From the NCBI RefSeq assembly GCF_014279895.1, contig NZ_CP047954.1, positions 62,001 through 126,000 on the forward strand: 64,000 nucleotides of DNA, read 5' to 3'. The position numbers and the translations under genes are program-made. Origin of the DNA: Synechococcus sp. M16.1 (GTDB taxonomy: Bacteria > Cyanobacteriota > Cyanobacteriia > PCC-6307 > Cyanobiaceae). The number at the start of each line of letters is the position of its first letter. Within the stretch, counting starts at the first letter, position 1. Below the pieces are notes generated by a model. That model worked only from the letters and a program-made list of their open reading frames with translations. It ran no database searches and was not told where the DNA came from. Shown here piece after piece: positions 1-8,212 of this stretch.

Positions 1-1350
1 GCCGAAGGGCGAGTGATTGTCACCACCTTCGCCAGCTCGATTCATCGCGTGTCGATGATTCTGGAGCTGGCCCTGAAGAACGGCCGCAAGGTGGGGCTGC
101 TGGGCCGCTCGATGCTCAACGTGATCGCCAAGGCGCGGGAACTGGGCTACATGCGCGCGCCGGATGAACTTTTTGTGCCGATCAAGCAGATCAACGATGT
201 GCCCGATCGCGAAACCCTGCTGCTGATGACCGGTAGCCAAGGTGAGCCGCTGGCTGCCCTGAGCCGCATTTCCCGCGGTGAGCATCCCCAGGTGAAGGTG
301 AAGACCACCGACACGATCATCTTCTCGGCCAGCCCGATCCCAGGAAACACGATTTCCGTGGTCAACACCATCGACAAGCTGATGATGCTGGGCGCCAAGG
401 TCGTTTACGGGAAGGGCGAAGGCATCCATGTTTCCGGCCATGGCTTCCAGGAAGACCAGAAACTGATGCTGGCCCTCACCCGGCCCAAGTTCTTCGTGCC
501 GGTGCACGGTGAGCACCGGATGCTGGTGCAGCACTCCCGCACCGGCCATGCGATGGGGGTTCCGGTCGACAACACTCTGATCATCGACAACGGTGATGTG
601 GTGGAGCTCACCCCGGATTCGATCCGCAAAGGCAATGCCGTGAAGGCGGGCATCGAGCTACTGGATCAATCCCGCAACGGCATCGTTGATGCCCGGGTGC
701 TGAAGGAACGCCAGCAGCTGGCGGAAGACGGCGTGGTGACAATCCTCTCTGCCATCAGCACCGATGGCGCCATGGTGGCTCCGCCGCGGGTGAATCTGCG
801 GGGTGTGGTCACCACAGCTGATGCCCGCAAGATGTCGTTGTGGGTGGAGCGCGAAATCAAGTGGGTGCTTGAAAACCGCTGGAAGCAGCTCTGCCGTAAC
901 ACCGGTGGTAAGGCACCGGAGGTGGACTGGATGGGTGTGCAGCGTGAAGTGGAGGTGGGCCTTGGCCGCCGGATGCGTCGTGAACTGCAGGTGGAGCCGC
1001 TGATCCTCTGTCTGGTGCAGCCGGCCCCTGGCGGCACACCGGTCTACAAGGGCCGTGCCGATGCTGAGCCCGATGACCGTCCGGCTCCCCGCGGTCGCGG
1101 TGGCCGTGGCGGTGGCTCTCCCTATGGCCGTCGCAACGGCGGTGGCGGTGGCACTCCCGCTCCAGTGCGGAACAACCAGGGCAACGGCCGGTCTGGCTCG
1201 GCAACCCCAGCCCCTGTGCGTGCTGCGTCGGCAACCGCAGTGGTGGAGAAAGTGGCTCCTCAACCGGTGGCTGAAAAGGCAGCCCCTGCTTCCCCGGAGC
1301 CGGAGATGCCTGCAGGCCGTACCCGTCGTCGTCGTTCAGCGGCCAGCTGA
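1..1350 (+). CDS. rnj: Ribonuclease J, 5' end truncated by window edge
   Basis: Metallo-beta-lactamase/beta-CASP ribonuclease that processes and degrades RNA in the cytoplasm. The reading frame is open from base 1, so the start lies upstream; 449 residues are visible. The beta-CASP and final metallo-beta-lactamase motifs are present (GSQGEP near residue 77, SASPIPGNE-type region near 105, PVHGEHR near 164), followed by the RNase J C-terminal domain. The last ~100 residues are a low-complexity Gly/Arg/Pro/Ala tail, as often seen in cyanobacterial homologues and possibly RNA-binding. The stop overlaps the 3' end of the convergent gene by 15 bp. A good intrinsic terminator follows at 1384-1416. 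Confidence 0.93.
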   Translation, partial: AEGRVIVTTFASSIHRVSMILELALKNGRKVGLLGRSMLNVIAKARELGYMRAPDELFVPIKQINDVPDRETLLLMTGSQGEPLAALSRISRGEHPQVKVKTTDTIIFSASPIPGNTISVVNTIDKLMMLGAKVVYGKGEGIHVSGHGFQEDQKLMLALTRPKFFVPVHGEHRMLVQHSRTGHAMGVPVDNTLIIDNGDVVELTPDSIRKGNAVKAGIELLDQSRNGIVDARVLKERQQLAEDGVVTILSAISTDGAMVAPPRVNLRGVVTTADARKMSLWVEREIKWVLENRWKQLCRNTGGKAPEVDWMGVQREVEVGLGRRMRRELQVEPLILCLVQPAPGGTPVYKGRADAEPDDRPAPRGRGGRGGGSPYGRRNGGGGGTPAPVRNNQGNGRSGSATPAPVRAASATAVVEKVAPQPVAEKAAPASPEPEMPAGRTRRRRSAAS

Positions 1351-2107
1351 TCGGACGAAGACCCCTTTGATCCTGTTAATCAGCCCCATCGGCTCTCCGG
1401 AGTCGGTGGGGTTTTTGATGTCGGGCTGGAGTTGAACGCGGAGCCATGAGTTCTCTAAGAGATCTTTGGCAGCAGGCTCCTGGGGTGTGGGGTCGACGGC
1501 GACGGGTAGCTCTTCTTCGCTGCGTGCTGGTTCCTGGTTCGCCATCTCCATCTCCACCTCGACGTTTGAACTGGCTTCCGGCGTGACCGTTGGCTCTGGT
1601 CTTGGGACCGGAGTGGGGGAGGGATCCGGAGTCGGCACGGCCCGGTGTTCCTCATCACTGGACAACCACGGCATTGCGGTGACCAGATCAGCCGTTGCAG
1701 GCCGGGCTTGATCGGCTTCCGTGCTCAGGAAGGGATCCCTGAGCAGGTCTGGGATGGCGCCGTTGGTTGCTGGCGTCGAACCTGCTCCGCTGGCGGTGTC
1801 TTCTGCTCGGCAGCGCTCCAGCCCCTGTTCCGCCAGGGCGGCGATGGTGGCGTCCACGTCACCCTGCAGCACCCGTTCGTAGGCGATGGCGGCTTGCTCC
1901 GGTTGCTGGAGCCCATGCAGTTGGATGTGACCCAGGAGCAACGACACCACCGCCCGCCAGCCCAAGATCAGGCCTGGGTCGTGCTCGTTCGATGGGCTTT
2001 GGAGTTGATCCCACAACGCTGAGGTGAGGGCCTATGGCCTCGGCGTACTCCCCGAGGCCATAGGCCCGTTCCGCGGCTTGGTAGTGCTGCTCGAAAACGG
2101 CGTTCAC
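1336..2107 (-). pseudogene. TPR-like hypothetical protein interrupted by a one-base frameshift
   Basis: Two overlapping frames on this strand join into one sensible protein. The N-terminal part starts at a GTG at 2107 (MNAVFEQHYQAAERAYGLG...) and runs to AEAI near 2035. The remainder (ALTSALWDQLQ...) continues one base out of frame, down to 1336. Removing one base from the GGGCC run near 2028-2032 restores about 256 residues. The N-terminal half looks like TPR helices; the C-terminal half is Pro/Glu/Thr-rich and probably disordered. The gene lies 31 bp after the lysC stop, so it may be cotranscribed with lysC. I do not recognise a named family. If the 5' part is ignored, a shorter ORF from TTG at 2016 gives 226 residues. 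The lesion could be genuine or a sequencing error. Confidence 0.6.
1384..1416 (+). terminator. Intrinsic terminator of the RNase J gene
   Basis: A CCCCATCG arm at 1384-1391 pairs with CGGTGGGG at 1404-1411 (one G-U pair) around an inner CTCCGGAG palindrome and is followed by five T. It lies inside the coding 3' end of the convergent gene, so that gene's last codons also encode this hairpin. Confidence 0.75.
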
Positions 2108-2138
2108 GCGTTGGGGGCAGTCCCCCCGTTGTAGACCG

Positions 2139-3944
2139 TTAGTCGGGGTCGTGCGGTGAAGCGGTGCCTTGGGCGGTGTGACGCTCCTCACCTCCCAGTC
2201 CGAATCCGGCGTGCACCACCTGGAGTGCCTGAACGCCAGCATCTTCGGCCACCACACAGCTGGTTCTGATTTCGCTGGTGGCGATCAGACCGATGTTGAT
2301 GCCGGCGTCCGCCAGCGCACGGAACATCCGCCCCGCTGTGCCGGGCGTTGCCGGCATCCCCGCGCCCACAGCACTCACCCGGGCAATGGCCTCACCATCC
2401 TCCAGAGCGGCACCGGGCCACTGGGCCAGGAGGGGGGCCAGGGCCACATCGGCGCGGGCGCGGTCGTCCTTGCGCAGGATGAAGGTGATGTCGCGCGATC
2501 CGTCGTCGTGCTGACGCTCCGATTGAACGATTGCATCGAGGCTGATGCTGTTGTCCGCCAGGGCTGAACACAGCGCCGCTGCGGTGCCGGGTCGATCGGG
2601 CACGTGGCGAACACTGAGTTGCACCTGGTCGCGGTCGAGGGCGACGCCGCGCACTTCCGGCGCCCCGTTGCCGTTGTCGGTGGGATTGATGCGGATTTGC
2701 GAGTCCTCCAGGTCGAAGGCCTCCTGCACGGCTTGAACCGCCTTGCTGCCGGCGCCGGAATCAATCACGCAGCTCACCTTCACCTCACTGGTGGCGATCA
2801 GGCGGAGGTTGATGCCTTGCTGACACAGGCAGTTGAACAGGCCGGCGGCAATGCCAGGGCGCCCCATGATTCCGGCCCCGCTGATGCTCAGCTTCGTCAG
2901 CCCTGCTTCGGATGCCAGATCACCGCCCAGTTGATCCAGCACCTTCTGGCTTACAGCGCGGGCCAGCTCGAGATCCGCTTCGGCCACCGTGAAGGTGATG
3001 TCGTTGCTGCTGCCCTCATGGGTGGCCTGAATGATCAGGTCCACATTGATTCCCGCCTCGGAGAGGGTTTCAAACAGGCGTGCGGCAATCCCAGGCTGAT
3101 CGGGAATGTCGGAAAGCGCGACCACGGCCTGTCCGTCCACTTCCTCCATCCCATCCACAGGACTGCCGAGCTCGAGGCCACTGCTGCTGATCGGACGGGC
3201 TGAACGGCTGGTGATCCGGGTGCCGGGGGCATCGCTCCAACTGGAGCGCACCACAAGGTTCACGCCGTAGTTACGGGCGATCTCAACGGCCCTGGGATGC
3301 AGCACGGAGGCCCCAAGGCTGGCGAGTTCCAGCATTTCGTCGCAGCTGATCGTCTCCATCAGCTGGGCATCGGACACCTTGCGCGGATCGGTGCTCAGAA
3401 CACCCGGAACGTCGGTGTAGATCTCGCAGGCATCGGCACCCAGGGCCGCCGCCAGGGCGACAGCGGAGGTGTCGGAGCCCCCGCGCCCGAGGGTGGTGAT
3501 TTCGTTGAGGCCATCGCTGCTGGTGCTGGTGCCCTGGAAACCGGCAACCACCACCACCTGGCCAGCCGCGAGGCGGTTGCGGATTCGGTCGGTGCGAATC
3601 CCGAGGATCCGGGCCCGGCCATGAGTCGATTCCGTGGCGATGCCCACCTGTGGACCGGTCATCGAGGTCGCACTGACCCCCTGGGCGTTCAAGGCCATCG
3701 CCAGCAAGGCGATCGACACCTGTTCGCCACTGGCCAGCAGCATGTCCATCTCCCGCTGGGTGGGGGCAGAGGTGATGGCGTTGGCCAGACCGGTCAATTC
3801 ATCGGTGGTGTGGCCCATGGCGGAGACCACAACAACCACGTCGTGCCCCTCCTCCCGGCAACGTCCGATCCGATCAGCCACCGCCTTGATGCGTTCCACG
3901 CTGCCGACGGAGGTGCCCCCGAATTTCTGCACCAGGAGGGCCAT
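2139..3944 (-). CDS. lysC: Aspartate kinase with four ACT domains
   Basis: Phosphorylates L-aspartate, the first step towards lysine, threonine and methionine. The catalytic domain starts with the signature KFGGTSVG (residues 5-12) and includes the GRGGSDTSA motif near 150-158. The C-terminal half holds four ACT regulatory domains in two pairs (for example VVALSDIPDQPG, LSISGAGIMGRPG, LSVRHVPDRPG, VSAVGAGMPATPG). This doubled arrangement is known from cyanobacterial aspartokinases and mediates feedback control by lysine and threonine. I chose the ATG at 3944 (601 residues) because the 11 residues upstream are not family-like. The gene lies 47 bp downstream of holA and just before the frameshifted TPR-like gene. 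Confidence 0.95.
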   Translation of the reverse strand: MALLVQKFGGTSVGSVERIKAVADRIGRCREEGHDVVVVVSAMGHTTDELTGLANAITSAPTQREMDMLLASGEQVSIALLAMALNAQGVSATSMTGPQVGIATESTHGRARILGIRTDRIRNRLAAGQVVVVAGFQGTSTSSDGLNEITTLGRGGSDTSAVALAAALGADACEIYTDVPGVLSTDPRKVSDAQLMETISCDEMLELASLGASVLHPRAVEIARNYGVNLVVRSSWSDAPGTRITSRSARPISSSGLELGSPVDGMEEVDGQAVVALSDIPDQPGIAARLFETLSEAGINVDLIIQATHEGSSNDITFTVAEADLELARAVSQKVLDQLGGDLASEAGLTKLSISGAGIMGRPGIAAGLFNCLCQQGINLRLIATSEVKVSCVIDSGAGSKAVQAVQEAFDLEDSQIRINPTDNGNGAPEVRGVALDRDQVQLSVRHVPDRPGTAAALCSALADNSISLDAIVQSERQHDDGSRDITFILRKDDRARADVALAPLLAQWPGAALEDGEAIARVSAVGAGMPATPGTAGRMFRALADAGINIGLIATSEIRTSCVVAEDAGVQALQVVHAGFGLGGEERHTAQGTASPHDPD

Positions 3945-3991
3945 GGACCGGGCTTCAGCAACGCTGGATTTTCTCACCTGGCGGGCAACGA

Positions 3992-4957
3992 TCAGCCCAG
4001 CAGGCCGTCGCGGAAGGCGTCGCCCGGCTGAGCGCCGCGTTTCAGCCGGGCCTCCACCTCCAGTAGACGGCCCAGGAGTGAGAGAAAGCGCTTGGGCGGG
4101 CGGCCCTGCAGCTGCTTGCGCATCACGTAGATGCGTTTGGGGTTGCCGATCCCAGCGGCTTTGGCGATCACCGCCACATCCCGTTCCCCCTGCTGTTCCA
4201 GCAGGCTCACCCAGAGCCAGCCGCGGATCTGACCGGTGAGGGTGGCCACGATGCGCAGGGCTGGTTCCCCGGCTTCGATCAGGGCATCCCAGCGGGCGAT
4301 CGCTTCGCCGGGGTTGCCCTCCAGCAGGGCATCGCCCACGGCCAGGGCGTTGGTGGAGCGTCCTCCCACCAGCTCCTGCACCCGTGCGGCGGAAATGCTG
4401 GTGTCCCGCAGGGAAAGCTTGCGCAGTTCCGATTCCAGTCGGGCGCTGTCGGTGCCGATGGCCTCCACCAGGGCATCGATGGCATCCGGCTCCACCTTCA
4501 GGCCCAGGGCCTCGGCCGTGCGTTGCACCAGCTGACGCTGGCCGTTGCCATCCCAGGCGGCCGGCAGCGGAAAGCTCTGTTCGTGATCGAGCCCGCTTTT
4601 GATGCGTTTCTGCAGGGCTTTGGTGGTGCGCAGGCGACCATCCGGTTTGGCCGGGTTCACCAGCACCAGGTGGCTGGTGTCGGGGATGAGCTCAACAGCG
4701 GCCTCAAACCGGTCAGCCAGCTCACTGGGGCAGCCATTGCAGAACGGACTGCGCTGCAGCAGCACCAGCCGTTCGCCCGTGGCGAAGGGAGGGGTACGGG
4801 CCTCCTCGAGGGCCTGTAGGGCCTGACCCGCATCGGACCCATCCAGGCGGCTGAGGTTGAGGCTGCTCCAGCTGGGGTCGACAAACTTGCCGATCAGGGC
4901 ATCGATGGCCCGGTCCCGCGCAGCGGCGTCATCACCCCAGAGCAGATGGATCGGCAT
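3992..4957 (-). CDS. holA: DNA polymerase III, delta subunit
   Basis: Clamp-loader delta subunit, which opens the beta sliding clamp. The 321-residue protein begins MPIHLLWGDD, matching the family's N-terminal strand, and continues with the degenerate AAA+ fold (RLVLLQRSPF, HLVLVNPAKPDGR) and a helical C-terminal domain (RRL...VEARLKRG). A longer upstream open frame exists, but the ATG at 4957 fits the family and leaves 6 bp to the divergent cobH start. The product is probably transcribed ahead of lysC. Cyanobacterial HolA is divergent in sequence, so the call rests on the N-terminal pattern, length and overall layout. Confidence 0.85.
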   Translation of the reverse strand: MPIHLLWGDDAAARDRAIDALIGKFVDPSWSSLNLSRLDGSDAGQALQALEEARTPPFATGERLVLLQRSPFCNGCPSELADRFEAAVELIPDTSHLVLVNPAKPDGRLRTTKALQKRIKSGLDHEQSFPLPAAWDGNGQRQLVQRTAEALGLKVEPDAIDALVEAIGTDSARLESELRKLSLRDTSISAARVQELVGGRSTNALAVGDALLEGNPGEAIARWDALIEAGEPALRIVATLTGQIRGWLWVSLLEQQGERDVAVIAKAAGIGNPKRIYVMRKQLQGRPPKRFLSLLGRLLEVEARLKRGAQPGDAFRDGLLG

Positions 4958-4963
4958 GGGTTG

Positions 4964-5614
4964 ATGATGGCGTGGATGGCCCAAGACCACCCGATCTTCA
5001 CCGAAAGCATCCGGCGGATCCGGGCGGCTCTGGGGGAGACGGGTCTGCCACCGCTGCAACAGCAGGTGCTGGAACGGCTGGTGCACAGCAGCGGCGATCT
5101 CTCGTTGGGAACACTGCTGCGGTTCAGCGAGGGAGCCTGTGAGCAGGGCTTGGCAGCGCTGAAGCAGGGTGCGCCGATCCTGACGGACACCGCGATGGCG
5201 GCGGCTGCGGTGGCCCCGATGGCCCAACGCACCCTTGGCAGTGCCGTGCACACGGTGCTGGAGTGGGCGCCTGAGGCAGCGCCGGCGGGTTCAACGCGCA
5301 CTGCGGCGGGTATGGAGCAGGCTTGGCGCGCGCTCGCGCTGGTGTCACCGGCTCCGGTGGTGCTGATCGGCAGTGCGCCAACCGCCCTTGAGGTGTTGTT
5401 GCAGCAGGTGGCCGCTGGTGCTCCAGCCCCCAGCCTGGTGATCGGCATGCCGGTGGGTTTTGTGGGGGTGGCGGAAAGCAAGAAGCATCTGGCGGCCAGT
5501 GGCCTGGCCCAGATCCGTTTGGAGAGCAGCAGGGGTGGAGCGGGTCTGGTGGCCGCGGCGGTTAATGCTCTGCTGCGCGCTGCTGCAGCACCAGCTCCGC
5601 CCCTTTCCAGCTGA
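4964..5614 (+). CDS. cobH: Precorrin-8X methylmutase
   Basis: Moves the C-11 methyl group to C-12 to form hydrogenobyrinic/cobyrinic acid in cobalamin synthesis; cytosolic, family CobH/CbiC. The 216 residues include the conserved His in the LVHSSGDLS segment (about residue 42), the substrate loop LKQGAPILTDT, and the C-terminal GMPVGFVGVAESK motif. Candidate starts are ATG at 4946, 4964 or 4967; 4964 avoids overlap with the divergent holA. The 3' end overlaps the convergent tilS by 53 bp. The gene is isolated from other cobalamin genes in this window. Confidence 0.92.
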   Translation: MMAWMAQDHPIFTESIRRIRAALGETGLPPLQQQVLERLVHSSGDLSLGTLLRFSEGACEQGLAALKQGAPILTDTAMAAAAVAPMAQRTLGSAVHTVLEWAPEAAPAGSTRTAAGMEQAWRALALVSPAPVVLIGSAPTALEVLLQQVAAGAPAPSLVIGMPVGFVGVAESKKHLAASGLAQIRLESSRGGAGLVAAAVNALLRAAAAPAPPLSS

Positions 5615-6566
5615 GGTGCCAGCCCCCGGCAAGATCGGCCGCACCGCCGGGGGCGCCGCTTTCAAGTCGCCGGCTGAGTTCGTCCAGTTGGCTGGACGGC
5701 AGGGCTGTCACCCCATGCTGTTGCAGCCACTGCGCCAGCAGCAGCCGGCGTGTGGCTGGGCTCAACGCCCCCAGGCCGCGGCGGTCCAGGCCGGTAGCGG
5801 TTTTCAGAAGCTCCAGCGCCATCCGGCTGAGTTCCGTCTGACTGTCCCGCACCTGGGACACCCGTTCGGCCAGATTGCTCATCCGCTGCGTGCTGCCGGG
5901 ATGCAACGCCTCCAGCACCGGCAGCACCTCCTGGCGGATCCGGTTGCGCGCGAACTCCGGGGATTGGTTGCTGGGGTCCTCCCAGATCGGCAGGGCGAGG
6001 TCTTGGCAGATCTGGAGGGTGTCACGGCGCTGCAGGTGCAGCAGTGGCCGGCGCAGGAGGGGCCCTTCAGGGCTGAGGCGGCGGACGCTGGGCAGGGCCG
6101 CCAGGCAGGCCATGTCGCTGCCGCGGGCCAGCTGCAGCAGCATCGTTTCGGCCCGGTCGCTGGCGGTGTGGCCGGTCACCACATCGGCGCCGGCCTCGCG
6201 GGCCCGCTGTTCGAGCTGGGCGTAGCGCCACTGGCGGGCCGTGGCTTCGCTGGGCACCTGGCCTACCGCGGCCTGATCCACCTGCAGGGGGAGCTGCCGC
6301 TGCTGGCACCAGCTGCTCAGTTCCGCGGCGATTCGGCTGGAGCGGTCGTGCCAGCCGTGATCGCCGTGCCACAGGCTCAGGCTCCAGCCGTGCATGGGCG
6401 CCAGATCCTGCAGCAACGCCAGCAGGGCCATGGAGTCCTGTCCGCCGGACACCGCCAGCAGCAGAGCGCTGCCCTGGGGCAGCAGCTGCGGCTGCATCAG
6501 CAGGCGCCGGTGCAGGAGGTCATGCCAGGACGTCCAGCGCAAAAAGGAGAGGTGCGTTTCCCCCAC
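5562..6566 (-). CDS. tilS: tRNA(Ile)-lysidine synthase
   Basis: Uses ATP and lysine to convert cytidine 34 of the CAU anticodon of tRNA-Ile2 into lysidine, which switches codon recognition to AUA. The PP-loop ATP-binding motif AVSGGQDSM is near residues 38-46. The N-terminal adenylation domain has the typical HGDHGWHDRS and ATARQWRY segments. The 334-residue length is typical of cyanobacterial TilS. The start is uncertain: GTG at 6566 is the most upstream, and TTG at 6542 would begin closer to the family N-terminus. It overlaps cobH tail to tail. Confidence 0.92.
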   Translation of the reverse strand: MGETHLSFLRWTSWHDLLHRRLLMQPQLLPQGSALLLAVSGGQDSMALLALLQDLAPMHGWSLSLWHGDHGWHDRSSRIAAELSSWCQQRQLPLQVDQAAVGQVPSEATARQWRYAQLEQRAREAGADVVTGHTASDRAETMLLQLARGSDMACLAALPSVRRLSPEGPLLRRPLLHLQRRDTLQICQDLALPIWEDPSNQSPEFARNRIRQEVLPVLEALHPGSTQRMSNLAERVSQVRDSQTELSRMALELLKTATGLDRRGLGALSPATRRLLLAQWLQQHGVTALPSSQLDELSRRLESGAPGGAADLAGGWHLSWKGAELVLQQRAAEH

Positions 6567-6601
6567 GGTGTGAGAATCAGGGCATCGCTGTCCAGTCCCC
6601 C

Positions 6602-7360
6602 ATGACCCGTCTTCAGCAGCTGCCCGTTTCTCTGCAGCGCAGCCTTGAGCAGCGCTCTGCGCTCAAGGTGATCGCTGGCCTGATGAATTTCGATGCCGCC
6701 AGTGTGGAACGGGTCGCCCGTGCCGCCGGGTGTGGCGGTGCTGATCTGATCGACGTGGCCTGCGACCCCGCCCTGGTGCGTCTGGCGATCGAAGCCTCCG
6801 GTGGCGTGCCCGTGTGCGTGTCGTCGGTGGAGCCTGAGCAGTTCCCCGCGGCGGTGGAAGCCGGTGCGCTGATGGTGGAGATCGGCAACTACGACGCCTT
6901 CTATCCCCAGGGTCGGATCTTTGATGCGGCTGAGGTGCTGGAGCTCACCCGCCGCACCCGCCAACTGCTGCCCAGCGTGGTGTTGAGCGTCACCGTGCCC
7001 CACGTGTTGCCGATGGATGAGCAGGAGCAGCTGGCCATCGATCTGGTGGCTGCCGGTGCCGACCTGATCCAAACCGAGGGCGGCACCAGTGCCAAGCCCT
7101 TCAGTCCTGGCCACCTCGGCCTGATTGAGAAGGCTGCCCCCACCCTGGCGGCGGCCCACAGCATCAGCCGCGCCGTCGATGTGCCCGTTCTCTGTGCCTC
7201 GGGTCTTTCGGCGGTGACGCTGCCGATGGCCATCGCTGCCGGTGCGGCCGGTGTGGGCGTCGGTTCTGCCGTGAATCGCCTGCAGGACGAGCTGGCGATG
7301 GTGGCGGTGGTGCGTGGTCTGCGTGATGCCCTCGGCAGCGCTGTTACGACCCGCGTCTGA
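6602..7360 (+). CDS. ycf23: Ycf23/DUF561 family TIM-barrel protein
   Basis: A 252-residue conserved protein of cyanobacteria and some plastids. The sequence alternates strands and helices as in a TIM barrel (LKVIAGLMNFD, ADLIDVACDP, PVCVSSVEP, ADLIQTEGGTSAKP, PVLCASGLSAVT, GAAGVGVGSAVN). The Gly-rich C-terminal strand-turn resembles a phosphate-binding site. The biochemical function is not established, so none is assigned. It starts 35 bp after the divergent tilS start. psbZ follows 113 bp downstream. Confidence 0.88.
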   Translation: MTRLQQLPVSLQRSLEQRSALKVIAGLMNFDAASVERVARAAGCGGADLIDVACDPALVRLAIEASGGVPVCVSSVEPEQFPAAVEAGALMVEIGNYDAFYPQGRIFDAAEVLELTRRTRQLLPSVVLSVTVPHVLPMDEQEQLAIDLVAAGADLIQTEGGTSAKPFSPGHLGLIEKAAPTLAAAHSISRAVDVPVLCASGLSAVTLPMAIAAGAAGVGVGSAVNRLQDELAMVAVVRGLRDALGSAVTTRV

Positions 7361-7473
7361 CCCTGAATCTGCGCTGAGCGGAGGCCTCTTCCCCTTCATG
7401 GTGTGAAGAGTGCTCCGCTCGCTCGCGGGAGCAACAGCTCTCGTGTGAAAATCGACTCCTGACTTCCAGCTCC

Positions 7474-7662
7474 ATGCAGTTCATCAACACGCTGACCGTT
7501 CTGGCCCTGGTGGTGGCGTCCTTCGCTTTGATCGTTGCGGTGCCGGTGCTGTACGCCTCCAGCGAGGACAGCGGCCGCTCCAACCGTCTGATCCTGCTGG
7601 GCAGTGCTGTGTGGGTGGCGCTGGTGCTGCTGAACTGGGGTGTGAGCTTCTTTGTCGTCTGA
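7474..7662 (+). CDS. psbZ: Photosystem II protein PsbZ (Ycf9)
   Basis: Small thylakoid membrane subunit of photosystem II that helps to stabilise the core complex and its antenna contacts. The 62 residues form two transmembrane helices (about residues 4-27 and 38-60) joined by a polar loop with SSEDSGRSNR, which is diagnostic for PsbZ. The ATG at 7474 gives the standard length for the family. ribH lies 63 bp downstream in the same orientation. Confidence 0.95.
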   Translation: MQFINTLTVLALVVASFALIVAVPVLYASSEDSGRSNRLILLGSAVWVALVLLNWGVSFFVV

Positions 7663-7725
7663 GCTCAGCCTCAGGCAGAACCTGGCGGGTGCCACGATGG
7701 CTGAGATTCAGTCGGCACCTTCCCA

Positions 7726-8208
7726 ATGGCCACGTTTGAAGGACGTTTCTCTGACGCAGCCGGGCTGCGCGTCGGCATCGTCGTGGCCCGTTTCAATGAT
7801 CTGGTCACCGCCAAGCTGCTGAGCGGCTGTCTCGACTGCCTCAAGCGCCATGGCGTGGATGTGTCGGAGACCAGCTCCCAGCTGGACGTGGCCTGGGTGC
7901 CGGGGTCGTTCGAACTGCCGATCGTGGCCCAGCAGATGGCCCGCTCAGGTCAGTACCAGGTGCTGATCACCCTGGGGGCGGTGATCCGCGGCGACACGCC
8001 CCATTTCGATGTGGTGGTGGCGGAGGCCAGCAAAGGCGTTGCAGCGGTGGCGCGCGACACCTCCGTGCCGGTGATCTTCGGCGTGTTGACCACCGACACA
8101 ATGCAGCAGGCGCTGGAGCGGGCGGGCATCAAGAGCAATCTCGGCTGGAGCTACGGCCTGGAAGCCCTCGAGATGGGCAGCCTGATGCGGGCCTTGCCAT
8201 CGGCTTGA
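7726..8208 (+). CDS. ribH: 6,7-dimethyl-8-ribityllumazine synthase
   Basis: Condenses 5-amino-6-ribitylaminouracil with 3,4-dihydroxy-2-butanone 4-phosphate, the penultimate step of riboflavin synthesis; family members form icosahedral or pentameric assemblies. The 160-residue protein has the substrate motifs [17 protein letters not shown] and [12 protein letters not shown], including the catalytic His of TPHFD, and the C-terminal [15 protein letters not shown] segment. The ATG at 7726 fits the family. It converges on mutS with only 4 bp between the stops. Confidence 0.96.
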   Translation: MATFEGRFSDAAGLRVGIVVARFNDLVTAKLLSGCLDCLKRHGVDVSETSSQLDVAWVPGSFELPIVAQQMARSGQYQVLITLGAVIRGDTPHFDVVVAEASKGVAAVARDTSVPVIFGVLTTDTMQQALERAGIKSNLGWSYGLEALEMGSLMRALPSA

Positions 8209-8212
8209 TGCT

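Noticed and set aside
658-1263. 201-codon minus-strand frame opposite RNase J
   Set aside because: The translation is repetitive Thr/Ala/His sequence from the Gly/Arg-rich tail of the real gene; no family similarity.
3297-4031. 244-codon plus-strand frame opposite lysC
   Set aside because: Antisense shadow rich in Gly/His/Gln; lysC is unmistakable on the other strand.
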